Of a stretch of DNA of 64,000 bases, positions 29,925 through 38,350 are shown piece after piece; within the stretch, counting starts at the first letter, position 1, and each line of letters opens with the position of its first letter. The stretch is from Methyloversatilis sp. RAC08 (GTDB lineage Bacteria > Pseudomonadota > Gammaproteobacteria > Burkholderiales > Rhodocyclaceae), in the NCBI RefSeq assembly GCF_001713355.1, contig NZ_CP016448.1:2728001-2792000 (forward strand), read 5' to 3'. Under the pieces are notes generated by a model that searched no databases, was not told the DNA's origin, and was given only the letters and a program-made list of their open reading frames with translations. A program made the position numbers and the translations under genes.

Positions 29925-32300
29925 ATGAGTGCAGTGATGCCGCCGGCGAGTGATCTGGGCGCCATGAGCGATGTATCGAGCCGGCTGGCCTTCTTCAAGA
30001 ATCTTCAGGGCGTCACGACGAAGATTCACGCCACCACGAACATCGACGAAATCATGCTTGAGCTGTCGCAGGAGATTTCTGCGCTGTTCAACGCCGACCG
30101 CCTCACCATCTACGTGCTGGGCGACGACAAGTCCACCATCGTGTCCAAGGTCAAGACCGGCCTGAATTCGTTCAAGGACCTGCGATTGCCGCTCACCGAG
30201 CAGTCCGTGGCGGGTTTCGTCGGCATGAGCCGCCAGCTGTTGAATCTGCGCGACGTGTACGACGAAGAGGAACTGAAGTCGCATTCGCCCAGCCTGCGTT
30301 TCCTCGACGGTGTCGACAAGAAGACCGGCTACCGCACCAAGCAGATGCTGGTCGCTCCCATCCTCGATCCGGAGAAGAAGGATCTGCTCGGGGTCGTCCA
30401 GCTGATCAACAACAAGTCCGGCCAGCCTTTTTCGGCACTCGCGGAAGAGGGCTTGCTGAGCATGGCGCACACGCTGGCAGTCGCTTTCCAGCAACGCAAT
30501 CGAGTCGCCCACGTCGTGAAGTCGAAATACGACTACCTCGTGGTCGATGGCGTCATGTCGCCGCAGGAGTTCGATCTGGCATCGCGTGCTGCGAGGCGCA
30601 AGGGCGTCGATGTCGAGGACGTGCTGGCGCGCGATTTCCAGGTCAAGCAGCAGGCGATCGGCGCGTCGCTGTCCAAGTTCTTCGGCGTCGCCTACGAATC
30701 CTTCCGGCCGGAACGCATCAAGCCGTTCGACCTGATCAAGAACCTGAAGCGCGAGTACCTCGAAGAGCAGCAATGGGTGCCGGTGGAAGAGGGCAAGGAC
30801 GGTATCGTCGTGATGGCGCTCGATCCGGAAAAAGTCAAGGGTGCGCGCGTTGTCAACAACATCTTTCCGAAGTCCAAACTGCTGTTCCGCGTCACCACGA
30901 CGAAGGAATTCGTGCAGACGCTCGATCAGTTCTACGGCTCGACGATGGACGAGACCAGCGTCGGCGACCTGCTGTCGGACATGCTGGGCGAAGACGAATC
31001 TGCGCAGGATGGCGGCAATGACGACGTCAGCGCTGCCGCCGACAATGAGCTGGTGCGGCTGGTGAACAAGATCATCATCGATGCCTACCAGCAGGGCGCG
31101 TCCGACATCCACATCGAACCGCGTCCGGGCAAGGACAAGACTCACGTGCGCTTCCGCAAGGACGGCACGCTGCACCCTTACATCGAAGTGCCCGCCAGCT
31201 ACCGGAGTGCGCTGGTCACCCGACTGAAGATCATGTGCGATCTCGACATTTCCGAGCGTCGCAAGCCGCAGGACGGCAAGATCAAGTTCCGCAAGTTCGG
31301 TCCGCTCGACATCGAACTGCGGGTGGCGACCATTCCTTCAGCGGGTGGCGTCGAAGATGTCGTGATGCGTATCCTGGCGGCCGGCGAGCCGATTCCGATG
31401 GACAAGCTGGGTGTCCTGCCGGCCAACCTCACCAGGCTGAAGGACGCGGTCAGCAAGCCCTACGGCCTGTTTTTCGTCTGCGGCCCGACCGGCTCCGGCA
31501 AGACCACCACGCTGCATTCCATACTCGGCTACATCAATACGCCGGAAACCAAGATATGGACCGCCGAAGATCCGGTCGAAATCACGCAGAAGGGCCTGCG
31601 GCAGGTACAGATCAACAAGAAGGCGGGGCTGGACTTTCCGGCCATCATGCGCGCCTTCCTGCGGGCCGACCCGGACGTGATCATGGTCGGTGAAATGCGC
31701 GACAAGGAAACGGTGGCGATCGGCATCGAAGCTTCGCTCACCGGTCACCTCGTGTTCTCTACGCTGCACACCAACAGCGCACCGGAATCCATCGTGCGCC
31801 TGCTCGACATGGGCATGGATCCGTTCAACTTCGCCGATGCGTTGCTCGGCGTGCTCGCTCAGCGCCTCGCCAAGCGGCTGTGTCCGGTGTGCAAGGAAGC
31901 CTGGCACCCGAGCGACGACGAAATGAAGCATTTTCTGCAGGAGTACTGCGAGGAAATGCGCAATACGCCCGATTTCGTGGTCGATGCCGAAGGCGCGATG
32001 GCGCGCATCTTCAACGAATGGAAAAAGGCATACGCCGACGACAAGGGCCGCTTCACGCTCTACCGTGCCAAAGGGTGCCCGGAGTGCGGTGAGACGGGCT
32101 ACCGCGGGCGGCTCGGCCTGCACGAGCTGATGATCGGCACCGACGCAATCAAGAAGAACATCCAGGAGCGCGAGCGCGTGGCCACCATGCTGGCGACCGC
32201 GCTGCAGGAAGGCATGCGCACGCTGAAGATGGATGGCATGGAAAAGGTCTTGTCGGGTGCGACCGACATGAAGCAGGTTCGCGCGGTCTGCATCAAGTAG
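29925..32300 (+). CDS. GAF-domain GspE/PilB-type secretion or pilus ATPase
   Basis: A 791-residue fusion. Residues about 20-180 are a GAF sensor, about 195-345 a GspE/MshE N-terminal domain (LSKFFGVAYESF), and the rest a hexameric secretion ATPase. Walker A is GPTGSGKTT (from 520), Walker B DPDVIMVGEMRD (from 582), with histidine box STLHTNSAPES. A four-cysteine zinc site lies at 653/656 and 718/721. PilB/GspE proteins power pilus extension or pseudopilus secretion; an N-terminal GAF is unusual. No other motor or secretin gene lies nearby except pilA. Preceded by GAGGTGA. Confidence 0.93.
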   Translation: MSAVMPPASDLGAMSDVSSRLAFFKNLQGVTTKIHATTNIDEIMLELSQEISALFNADRLTIYVLGDDKSTIVSKVKTGLNSFKDLRLPLTEQSVAGFVGMSRQLLNLRDVYDEEELKSHSPSLRFLDGVDKKTGYRTKQMLVAPILDPEKKDLLGVVQLINNKSGQPFSALAEEGLLSMAHTLAVAFQQRNRVAHVVKSKYDYLVVDGVMSPQEFDLASRAARRKGVDVEDVLARDFQVKQQAIGASLSKFFGVAYESFRPERIKPFDLIKNLKREYLEEQQWVPVEEGKDGIVVMALDPEKVKGARVVNNIFPKSKLLFRVTTTKEFVQTLDQFYGSTMDETSVGDLLSDMLGEDESAQDGGNDDVSAAADNELVRLVNKIIIDAYQQGASDIHIEPRPGKDKTHVRFRKDGTLHPYIEVPASYRSALVTRLKIMCDLDISERRKPQDGKIKFRKFGPLDIELRVATIPSAGGVEDVVMRILAAGEPIPMDKLGVLPANLTRLKDAVSKPYGLFFVCGPTGSGKTTTLHSILGYINTPETKIWTAEDPVEITQKGLRQVQINKKAGLDFPAIMRAFLRADPDVIMVGEMRDKETVAIGIEASLTGHLVFSTLHTNSAPESIVRLLDMGMDPFNFADALLGVLAQRLAKRLCPVCKEAWHPSDDEMKHFLQEYCEEMRNTPDFVVDAEGAMARIFNEWKKAYADDKGRFTLYRAKGCPECGETGYRGRLGLHELMIGTDAIKKNIQERERVATMLATALQEGMRTLKMDGMEKVLSGATDMKQVRAVCIK

Positions 32301-32328
32301 GCCGCGGGCGCTGACAGGAACGCACGCC

Positions 32329-33960
32329 ATGGACACGCTAGACGATCTGCTGCGGCGCCTGGAACAGCTCAACGAGATCGGCAGCGCCTTGTCGAACGAG
32401 CGCAACATCGATGCGCTGCTCGAAAAGATCCTGCTGGCGGCCAAAACCATCACCCATGCCGATGGCGGTACGCTGTACCGCATCGACGAAGCGGGCGAGC
32501 ACCTTCGCTTTGAAATCCTGCGCACCGATTCGCTGGGCATAGCGATGGGCGGCAGCACCGGCAAACCGATCGCCTTTCCGCCGCTGCCGCTGCATCTCGA
32601 CGACGGCTCGCCCAACCTGTCGATGGTGGCGGCCTACAGCGCGTTGAAGGGGCAGACGGTCAATATCGCCGATGCCTACCGCGCCGAAGGTTTCGACTTT
32701 TCCGGCACGCGCGCCTTCGACGCGCGCACCGGCTACCGCTCGACCAGCTTCCTGACCGTGCCGATGATGAATCACGAAGGCGCGGTCATCGGCGTGCTGC
32801 AGCTGATCAATGCAGTGCATCCGGTGACCGGCGCGGTCGGCGTGTTCTCCGGTTCCGACCGCCAGCTGGCCGAATCGCTCGCGTCGCAGGCCGCCATCGC
32901 GCTGACCAACCGGCAACTGGTGAGCCAGCTCGAAGCGCTGTTCGAATCCTTCATCACGCTGATCAACAATGCGATCGACGAAAAGTCACCCTACACCGGT
33001 GGTCACTGCCAGCGTGTGCCGACGCTGACCATGATGCTGGCCGAAGCCGTGAACGACACGCAGGATGGCCCGCTCGCCGGCTTCACGATGACCGAGGCCG
33101 ACCGCTACGAACTGAAGATCGCCGGTCTGCTGCACGATTGCGGCAAGGTCACGACCCCGGTGCATGTGGTCGACAAGGCCACCAAGCTGCAGACCATTTT
33201 CGACCGCATCGAACTGATCGACACCCGCTTCGAACTGATCCGGCGCGATATCGAACTGGCGACACTCAACAGCCGCTTCGCTGCCGGCCTCAATGCCTCG
33301 CCGGCCGTGCTGGCCCAGATCGAGCGCCACGGTGCCGACCGGCTGCGTGACATCGACGAAGACCGTGCCTTCCTGCATCACGCCAACATCGGTTCCGAAC
33401 GCATGAGCGACGCCGACGTCGAGCGCGTCCATGCGATCGCCCGCCGCTGGCGCTGGACCGATTCACAAGGCGCCGAACGATCCTGCCTGAGCGATGAAGA
33501 AGTCGAAAACCTGACCATACGCGCGGGCACGCTGACTGGCGCCGAGCGGGAAATCATCAATTACCACATCGTGTCGACGATACGCATGCTCGAAGCGCTG
33601 CCCTGGCCGCGCCACCTGACCAATGTGCCGGAGTACGCCGGCGGTCACCATGAGCGCATGGATGGCAAGGGCTATCCGCGCGGGTTGGCGCGCGACCAGA
33701 TGAGCGTGCAGGCGCGGGTCATGGGTATCGCCGACATCTTCGAAGCACTGACCGCAAAGGACCGGCCGTACAAGCGCCCGATGCGCCTGTCCGAAGCCCT
33801 GCACATCCTCGGCAAGTTCCGCCTCAATGGCCACATCGATCCCGACCTGTTCGATGTGTTCGTGCGCCGCAAGGTCTATCTCAAGTACGCCGAAACCTTC
33901 CTCGACCCGGAGCAGATCGACGACGTCGATCTGTCGGCCATCCCCGGCTTCCAGCCCTGA
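32329..33960 (+). CDS. GAF-HD-GYP domain protein, probable c-di-GMP phosphodiesterase
   Basis: A 543-residue soluble protein. An N-terminal GAF domain (to about 200) resembles that of the upstream ATPase. The HD-GYP domain has His269-Asp270 in LLHDCGKV and the canonical HHERMDGKGYP at 440-450. Between them lie about 170 residues, roughly 100 more than usual; the extra segment is about 285-395. HD-GYP enzymes hydrolyse c-di-GMP, and the key residues look intact. It follows the ATPase by 28 bases and ends 196 bases before pilA. Confidence 0.93.
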   Translation: MDTLDDLLRRLEQLNEIGSALSNERNIDALLEKILLAAKTITHADGGTLYRIDEAGEHLRFEILRTDSLGIAMGGSTGKPIAFPPLPLHLDDGSPNLSMVAAYSALKGQTVNIADAYRAEGFDFSGTRAFDARTGYRSTSFLTVPMMNHEGAVIGVLQLINAVHPVTGAVGVFSGSDRQLAESLASQAAIALTNRQLVSQLEALFESFITLINNAIDEKSPYTGGHCQRVPTLTMMLAEAVNDTQDGPLAGFTMTEADRYELKIAGLLHDCGKVTTPVHVVDKATKLQTIFDRIELIDTRFELIRRDIELATLNSRFAAGLNASPAVLAQIERHGADRLRDIDEDRAFLHHANIGSERMSDADVERVHAIARRWRWTDSQGAERSCLSDEEVENLTIRAGTLTGAEREIINYHIVSTIRMLEALPWPRHLTNVPEYAGGHHERMDGKGYPRGLARDQMSVQARVMGIADIFEALTAKDRPYKRPMRLSEALHILGKFRLNGHIDPDLFDVFVRRKVYLKYAETFLDPEQIDDVDLSAIPGFQP

Positions 33961-34084
33961 ACTGACAATTTCCGTCACATGATGCCTGTGCGCGTCATCA
34001 CATAGGCATCTGTTGCGAACTGTGTCAGCACGTTCGGAAATAAAAACCTCAATGATTCAACGATTTGTAAAAAATCGCTAAAGC

Positions 34085-34100
34085 TGGCACCCGCCTTGCT
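34085..34100 (+). promoter_or_regulatory. Sigma-54 promoter of pilA
   Basis: TGGCAC at 34085-34090 and TTGCT at 34096-34100, with 12 bases from the GG to the GC, match the -24/-12 sigma-54 consensus almost perfectly. It lies 57 bases before the pilin ATG. pilA is a classic sigma-54/PilR-dependent gene in Pseudomonas and many Betaproteobacteria. The bound activator is not encoded here. Confidence 0.8.
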
Positions 34101-34156
34101 CGATATTCACCCTGAGCGCACAGGCGCCCGTTCCGTTCAAATTTCAGGAGAGTGAT

Positions 34157-34618
34157 ATGAAGAAGGTTCAACAAGGCTTTACGCTGATCGAACTGATGAT
34201 CGTGGTTGCCATCATCGGTATTCTGGCCGCGATCGCGATTCCGCAGTATCAGGACTACGTTACGCGTGCCCGTTGGTCGGACAACATTTCCAGTGCTGCA
34301 TCGCTCAAACTGGCGATTGGCGAATGTCTGCAGAATCGAGGTGGAGTTCAGGCTGACTGCGACTCGATTGCTGAACTGAACACGAATGGCTTCTTTCCGT
34401 CAAACGTTGATCCTGTGCTAACGAACACGGGTTCGATGACGGTAATCGCTGGCGAAGGCGGCGCTCCGGCCATCCAGATTACGGGTACGGGCCAGTTGGG
34501 TTCGCCTGCCTGCCGCGTGTTACTTACTGGAGCGTCCAATGTGGCAACGGTTCGGTGGGTTGCGAGCAACGCACAGGTTGCCGGATGTGGTCGCTCCAAG
34601 ACCGGCGTAGGCACCTGA
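34157..34618 (+). CDS. pilA: Type IV pilin (major pilin type)
   Basis: A 153-residue type IVa prepilin. The 7-residue leader ends in Gly, followed by Phe+1 and Glu+5 in [18 protein letters not shown], so prepilin peptidase would cut before the Phe. An alpha-1 helix, a variable head and cysteines follow, including a C-terminal pair (PACR and AGCG) that could form the D-loop disulfide. It has a strong CAGGAGAG site, a sigma-54 promoter and its own terminator. A TfpO-like ligase follows, and the mature pilin ends in Thr. Confidence 0.95.
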   Translation: MKKVQQGFTLIELMIVVAIIGILAAIAIPQYQDYVTRARWSDNISSAASLKLAIGECLQNRGGVQADCDSIAELNTNGFFPSNVDPVLTNTGSMTVIAGEGGAPAIQITGTGQLGSPACRVLLTGASNVATVRWVASNAQVAGCGRSKTGVGT

Positions 34619-34642
34619 TTTGTTGCTGGGGTTCCTGCATGG

Positions 34643-34676
34643 AAAAAAGCTCCCGATGGTCGGGAGCTTTTTTTTA
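34643..34676 (+). terminator. Intrinsic terminator after pilA, overlapping the next start codon
   Basis: A 9-bp stem (34648-34656 with 34660-34668), a 3-base loop, an A-run before it and a run of eight Ts after it. It is 30 bases after the pilin stop. The preferred ATG of the next gene (34656-34658) lies at the stem-loop boundary, so downstream expression needs read-through and opening of the hairpin. Confidence 0.92.
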
Positions 34677-36011
34677 TTGTTTTCCGTCGTACCGCTGTTC
34701 GTGTTTCCCGCGACCGGGCTGTCAGAACACGACGCGCAGCGCATCTGTCAGTGGGCGCTGTTCACGGTGGCCGGATTCCATTCCCTCAAGCTCAAAGTCG
34801 CCATCTCGTGGCGCTGGGTTGGTGTGGTCTTGGCAATGCTGGGATACGGGCTGGCATGCGGCCGCTGGGCGCTGATTGAATCCGTTCATCTGGTTCTGCT
34901 GCTCGCCCTGTTCACGGTGTGGACGACATCGCTCCGTGAGCGTCCGGAATCCGCACTGCCTCAAGTGTATGCAGGCATTGCGCTGTGCTATCTGGTTCTG
35001 ATGCTCCCGCGCTGGGCTGCCGTCATCATTGAAGGTTTGCCGTTTCACCCCCAGGAGTTCTATTTCGGGTTTTCAAACCAGCGCTTCTTCGGTCACTGGG
35101 TAACCTTGTCGCTCCCGATGGTAGTACTGGCGCGCGACCGCCTCGCCGCGCTCACGCGTTCGCCGTGGGTGCTCGATGTTGCGATGGGCGCATGGATATC
35201 TTTTGCACTGGCATCCGGTACACGCGGGACGTGGATTGCTCTGGCGCTGGCGATAGTCGCCGTTGCCGGCTGTGGAAAGGGCGGGCGGGCCTTCGCGTCG
35301 CGACTGATACGCGGCATTGCAATCGGGACCGTCGCCTATGGTGCGATGTTCGTGCTGCTGCCGTGGATGACCGGAAGTACCCAGACAGCGCTGCCAGGCG
35401 TGGGCCGTGCGCTGGAGGGCGCGCATTCTTCGGGTCGAGGCACCCTCTGGCTGTTTGCACTGGATGGCATCGAGGCACGACCCTGGATCGGTAACGGACC
35501 CATGTCCTACGCCATAACCGATGATACCTATGCGCGGCATCCCCACAATCTGCTGCTCCAGGTTGCGTACGAATGGGGGGTTCCGCTGGCATGCGTTATT
35601 GCTGCGCTGATCGCACGGATGCTGCTGCTGCAGATTCGGCGCGCGATCAGCCATGATGGAAGGGATCCGCTGCACCTTGCCTTGCTTGCGGTCATCGTGG
35701 GCGGACTTGCGCAAGCCCAGGTCGACGGGATCCTGATAATGCCGTTTTCCCAAGTGTGTTTCGTTCTGGTTTGCGCCATGCTCTGTTCGCTGCAGCCCGG
35801 GCAGAAGGTGCCGGCTGGAAACGGGCTGCCCGGCAGCCACCTTTATTTTTCGGTGGGCATTCTGTCGCTTGCCGCTGCGCAGTTATTCCTGATGTGGCCC
35901 GAGCTGTCGCGCTTTCTCGACTGGGAGGCTGAAAGCCTTGCCGCGACCGGCGTTCCGATGTATCAGCCGCGCTTCTGGCTGCAAGGCGTGATCGTCCCGG
36001 GCTGGGACTAA
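34656..36011 (+). CDS. O-antigen ligase/Wzy family protein, likely pilin glycosylation ligase (TfpO/PglL-like)
   Basis: About 451 residues with some ten to twelve membrane helices. The large periplasmic region carries Wzy_C-like features: SGTRGTWIALA, the Arg- and Gly-rich SSGRGTLWLFAL segment, and NGPMSY...RHPHNLLLQ with the conserved histidines. The family transfers lipid-linked glycans to O-antigen core or to pilin. Position directly after pilA matches the pilA-tfpO (pilO) pair of Pseudomonas. Start unclear: ATG 34656 is in the pilA terminator, and TTG 34620, one base after the pilin stop, is an alternative that could be coupled. Confidence 0.85.
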   Translation: MVGSFFLLFSVVPLFVFPATGLSEHDAQRICQWALFTVAGFHSLKLKVAISWRWVGVVLAMLGYGLACGRWALIESVHLVLLLALFTVWTTSLRERPESALPQVYAGIALCYLVLMLPRWAAVIIEGLPFHPQEFYFGFSNQRFFGHWVTLSLPMVVLARDRLAALTRSPWVLDVAMGAWISFALASGTRGTWIALALAIVAVAGCGKGGRAFASRLIRGIAIGTVAYGAMFVLLPWMTGSTQTALPGVGRALEGAHSSGRGTLWLFALDGIEARPWIGNGPMSYAITDDTYARHPHNLLLQVAYEWGVPLACVIAALIARMLLLQIRRAISHDGRDPLHLALLAVIVGGLAQAQVDGILIMPFSQVCFVLVCAMLCSLQPGQKVPAGNGLPGSHLYFSVGILSLAAAQLFLMWPELSRFLDWEAESLAATGVPMYQPRFWLQGVIVPGWD

Positions 36012-36228
36012 CCGAGGCGAGCCGAAAGAAGCTTGTAGCTCTCGTTGAAGGGCCGAGAGGCGGTGGCCGATGCAACCCGTGGCGGCGATGTCCGGCGCTG
36101 GGCGATTTCCCGCCGGATATCCACGGACAGGACCAACGCGTCGCTGAACCTCATGACTTCGAACTCAGCTCAGCCCCCTGTGCCACTCGTCGCCACAGTG
36201 AACAAGGCGGAAGCCCACCTTGCGTCAC

Positions 36229-36690
36229 TCAGTTTGTCTCCGTCGCTTCCGACGAAATGCTCAAGCGCAACACCGTCTGCGTCTCACCGTCCCGCACCCG
36301 GTTGCTGAACCACCATACCGCGCCCTTCTTCACCGTCCAGTCCGCTTCCTGACCGGACAGCAGCAGGGCGGCGAGGCGCCCGAGCGTGGGTTGGTGGCCG
36401 ACGATGAGCACTGCGCCGCCACCAGTCGGCCATTCGGATGCGGCGATCAGATCGGCGACCGAGCTGTCGGTCGACAACAGGCGTGACGTCTCGAAGTCGA
36501 GGCCGAGTGCCTGTGCGGTCTGCTGGCAGCGGGTGGCCGGGCTGGCCAGGATGCGCGTCTGTTTCGGCAGCCTGGGCTTGAGCCATGCAGCCATCTGTGC
36601 TGCCTGGCGTTCGCCCCGGCCGGACAGGCGGCGCGTGGCGTCGGGCAGGGCGTCGACCGCTTCCGCGTGGCGCCACAGTATCAATTCCAT
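36229..36690 (-). CDS. sixA: Phosphohistidine phosphatase SixA
   Basis: A 153-residue histidine-phosphatase-superfamily protein. Its LILWRHAEA motif carries the catalytic His, with a second His in LIVGHQPTLGRL. SixA removes phosphate from phosphohistidine, for example on HPt domains or PTS proteins. ATG 36690 follows a strong GGAGGAGA site; an earlier in-frame Met is less likely. It is 78 bases downstream of the CYTH-CHAD gene on the same strand. The 217 bases between this gene and the ligase hold nothing I recognise. Confidence 0.92.
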   Translation of the reverse strand: MELILWRHAEAVDALPDATRRLSGRGERQAAQMAAWLKPRLPKQTRILASPATRCQQTAQALGLDFETSRLLSTDSSVADLIAASEWPTGGGAVLIVGHQPTLGRLAALLLSGQEADWTVKKGAVWWFSNRVRDGETQTVLRLSISSEATETN

Positions 36691-36768
36691 GTCTGTCTCC
36701 TCCATCATATTCAGGGCGCGCAGCAGTGTGGGTGCCGGGCGTGACAGTGGAATGAATGCACGGCAATT

Positions 36769-38256
36769 TCAGCGCGGCAACGGCATGCGCGACAGGCGTT
36801 TCAGAAGCTTCGGAGCGTCGCTGACTATCCTGCGGTAGCGCGGCAGGTGATGACGTGCGATCAGCGCCACGGCCGCCACGAGGTCGGGGTCGTCGCCAGC
36901 GGCGGCGAGCAGGCGCGGGCCGGCCTGGCTCAGGTCATTCAGGAAGCCGAGATCTTCCTGTGCCTGCATCAGCGCACCGATCGCCCGTTTGGTCTTGCGC
37001 GGGCCAAGCAGCGGCGCGAAGAACTCGATCGCGTAGCGCAAGCGCTTGATGTCGATGCGCAGCGCATGCAGCGCACCGATGTCGCCATCGGCCGCGTGCC
37101 GGCAGCCATCGACCATGCGCGCATGGGCGCGGGCGAGGCGCTTGTGCGCCAGCGTGCGCAGATTGCCTTCGTCATCCGGCGGCAGGTCATGCAGCGCGCG
37201 CAGCAGCGCCATCATCAGTCTGGCCTGCCTGCCGTCCTGCAGCGCCTTCTGCACGCGGTCGCGCACTTGCTGCCGGGTGGCATGCAGCGCCGCATCGAGT
37301 GCGTGCAGATTTTCGGCAGCGTTGTGCGCGAGCACCGGCGCGAGCAGTTCGGACTGCAGCACGTCGCGATCGCGCAACTCGCCCAGGTCACCGGCGAGCG
37401 CGCGCAGCGGCAAGGCAAGATCGGCCGCCATGCCTTCCGGGAGCGCGGGTGCGAACAGTCGCAGCGCGCTTCTCAGGCGGCGCAGCGCGACCCGCATCTG
37501 GTGGACGAATTCCGGCGCATCGGACTGCAGCGCACCGACTTCGTTGGACTGGTAGTGCTGAATGCAGTCCAGCGCGACGGCGCGGAACGCATGCCGGGCG
37601 CCGCCGTGCGGATCGATTGGCGACCGCGTCGCACGCACCGGCTGATACGCCTTGTCTTCGATCAGCGCGTACCCGCGTTCTGCCTTGCTGCGCGATTCGG
37701 CGCGCAGAGGCAGCGTGCGCACCAGTGTGTCGGCGTGGTCGAGCAGCGCTTCGATCGGCGCGCCGGCCAGTTCCAGTTCCAGTTCGGAAATGCTGTCGCG
37801 TCGCCCGGCCGCTTCAATCATCCCGCGGTCGGCCATCAACAGCAGTTCGCCATCACCCGACGCGAAACGCCATTCGCGCCGCTCGAAATTCGTCTCGAAC
37901 ACCTGCGCCAGCAAGCCGCGGTCGCGCAGGCCTTCGAGCAGGCGACGCAGTGCCGCATCATCGACCTGCGAAAAATCGAACAGGCCGGTAAAGGGTTGTT
38001 CCCACTCCGGTCGGGAGGACAGGCCGGCGCTGGCCGCACTGGCACATTTCACCGTCTGCAGCCAGCGCCTGCCGACGCGGCGCAACCGCAACGCGACGCG
38101 CTGCTCGCGCAGCCGGAAATCCGGCGTGTCGAAATAGAGGTTGCGCAGGGTGTGCGTCTGCGGCGCGGCGGCTGCCTGACGCAGCAGCGGGTGCCGCGAA
38201 AAGGCACGCCATCCGTGTTCGGCGAGCGCCAGCTTGAGTTCCGTTTCCCGGCCCAT
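36769..38256 (-). CDS. CYTH and CHAD domain protein, inorganic triphosphatase-like
   Basis: A 495-residue cytoplasmic protein. The N-terminal CYTH domain (to about 200) has the ETELKL signature and the triphosphate-tunnel residues, as in YgiF. The C-terminal CHAD domain (about 225-495) is rich in His, Arg and Lys (VHQMRVALRRLRSALRL, LRIDIKRLRYAIEFF). CYTH enzymes hydrolyse inorganic triphosphate, and CHAD domains bind polyphosphate, so a polyphosphate-related role is likely. SixA next door is a frequent neighbour. Confidence 0.93.
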   Translation of the reverse strand: MGRETELKLALAEHGWRAFSRHPLLRQAAAAPQTHTLRNLYFDTPDFRLREQRVALRLRRVGRRWLQTVKCASAASAGLSSRPEWEQPFTGLFDFSQVDDAALRRLLEGLRDRGLLAQVFETNFERREWRFASGDGELLLMADRGMIEAAGRRDSISELELELAGAPIEALLDHADTLVRTLPLRAESRSKAERGYALIEDKAYQPVRATRSPIDPHGGARHAFRAVALDCIQHYQSNEVGALQSDAPEFVHQMRVALRRLRSALRLFAPALPEGMAADLALPLRALAGDLGELRDRDVLQSELLAPVLAHNAAENLHALDAALHATRQQVRDRVQKALQDGRQARLMMALLRALHDLPPDDEGNLRTLAHKRLARAHARMVDGCRHAADGDIGALHALRIDIKRLRYAIEFFAPLLGPRKTKRAIGALMQAQEDLGFLNDLSQAGPRLLAAAGDDPDLVAAVALIARHHLPRYRRIVSDAPKLLKRLSRMPLPR

Positions 38257-38350
38257 GACTGTCCTGTCGCATCGGGCGTCACTGCCCGGAAGGCGCCGAT
38301 GGTAGAACGAAACGGCCCCGCTTCGTCACCTTGCGGCGGCGCGGCACGAT

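Noticed and set aside
22369-31175. Long minus-strand frames opposite the kinase, phosphatase, FHA, cyclase and ATPase genes
   Set aside because: Composition is typical of antisense shadows, with no ribosome sites or domains. The plus-strand proteins are intact.
36012-36228. Short frames between the glycan ligase and sixA
   Set aside because: No ribosome site, no family resemblance, and the two flanking genes are convergent; nothing supportable is present.
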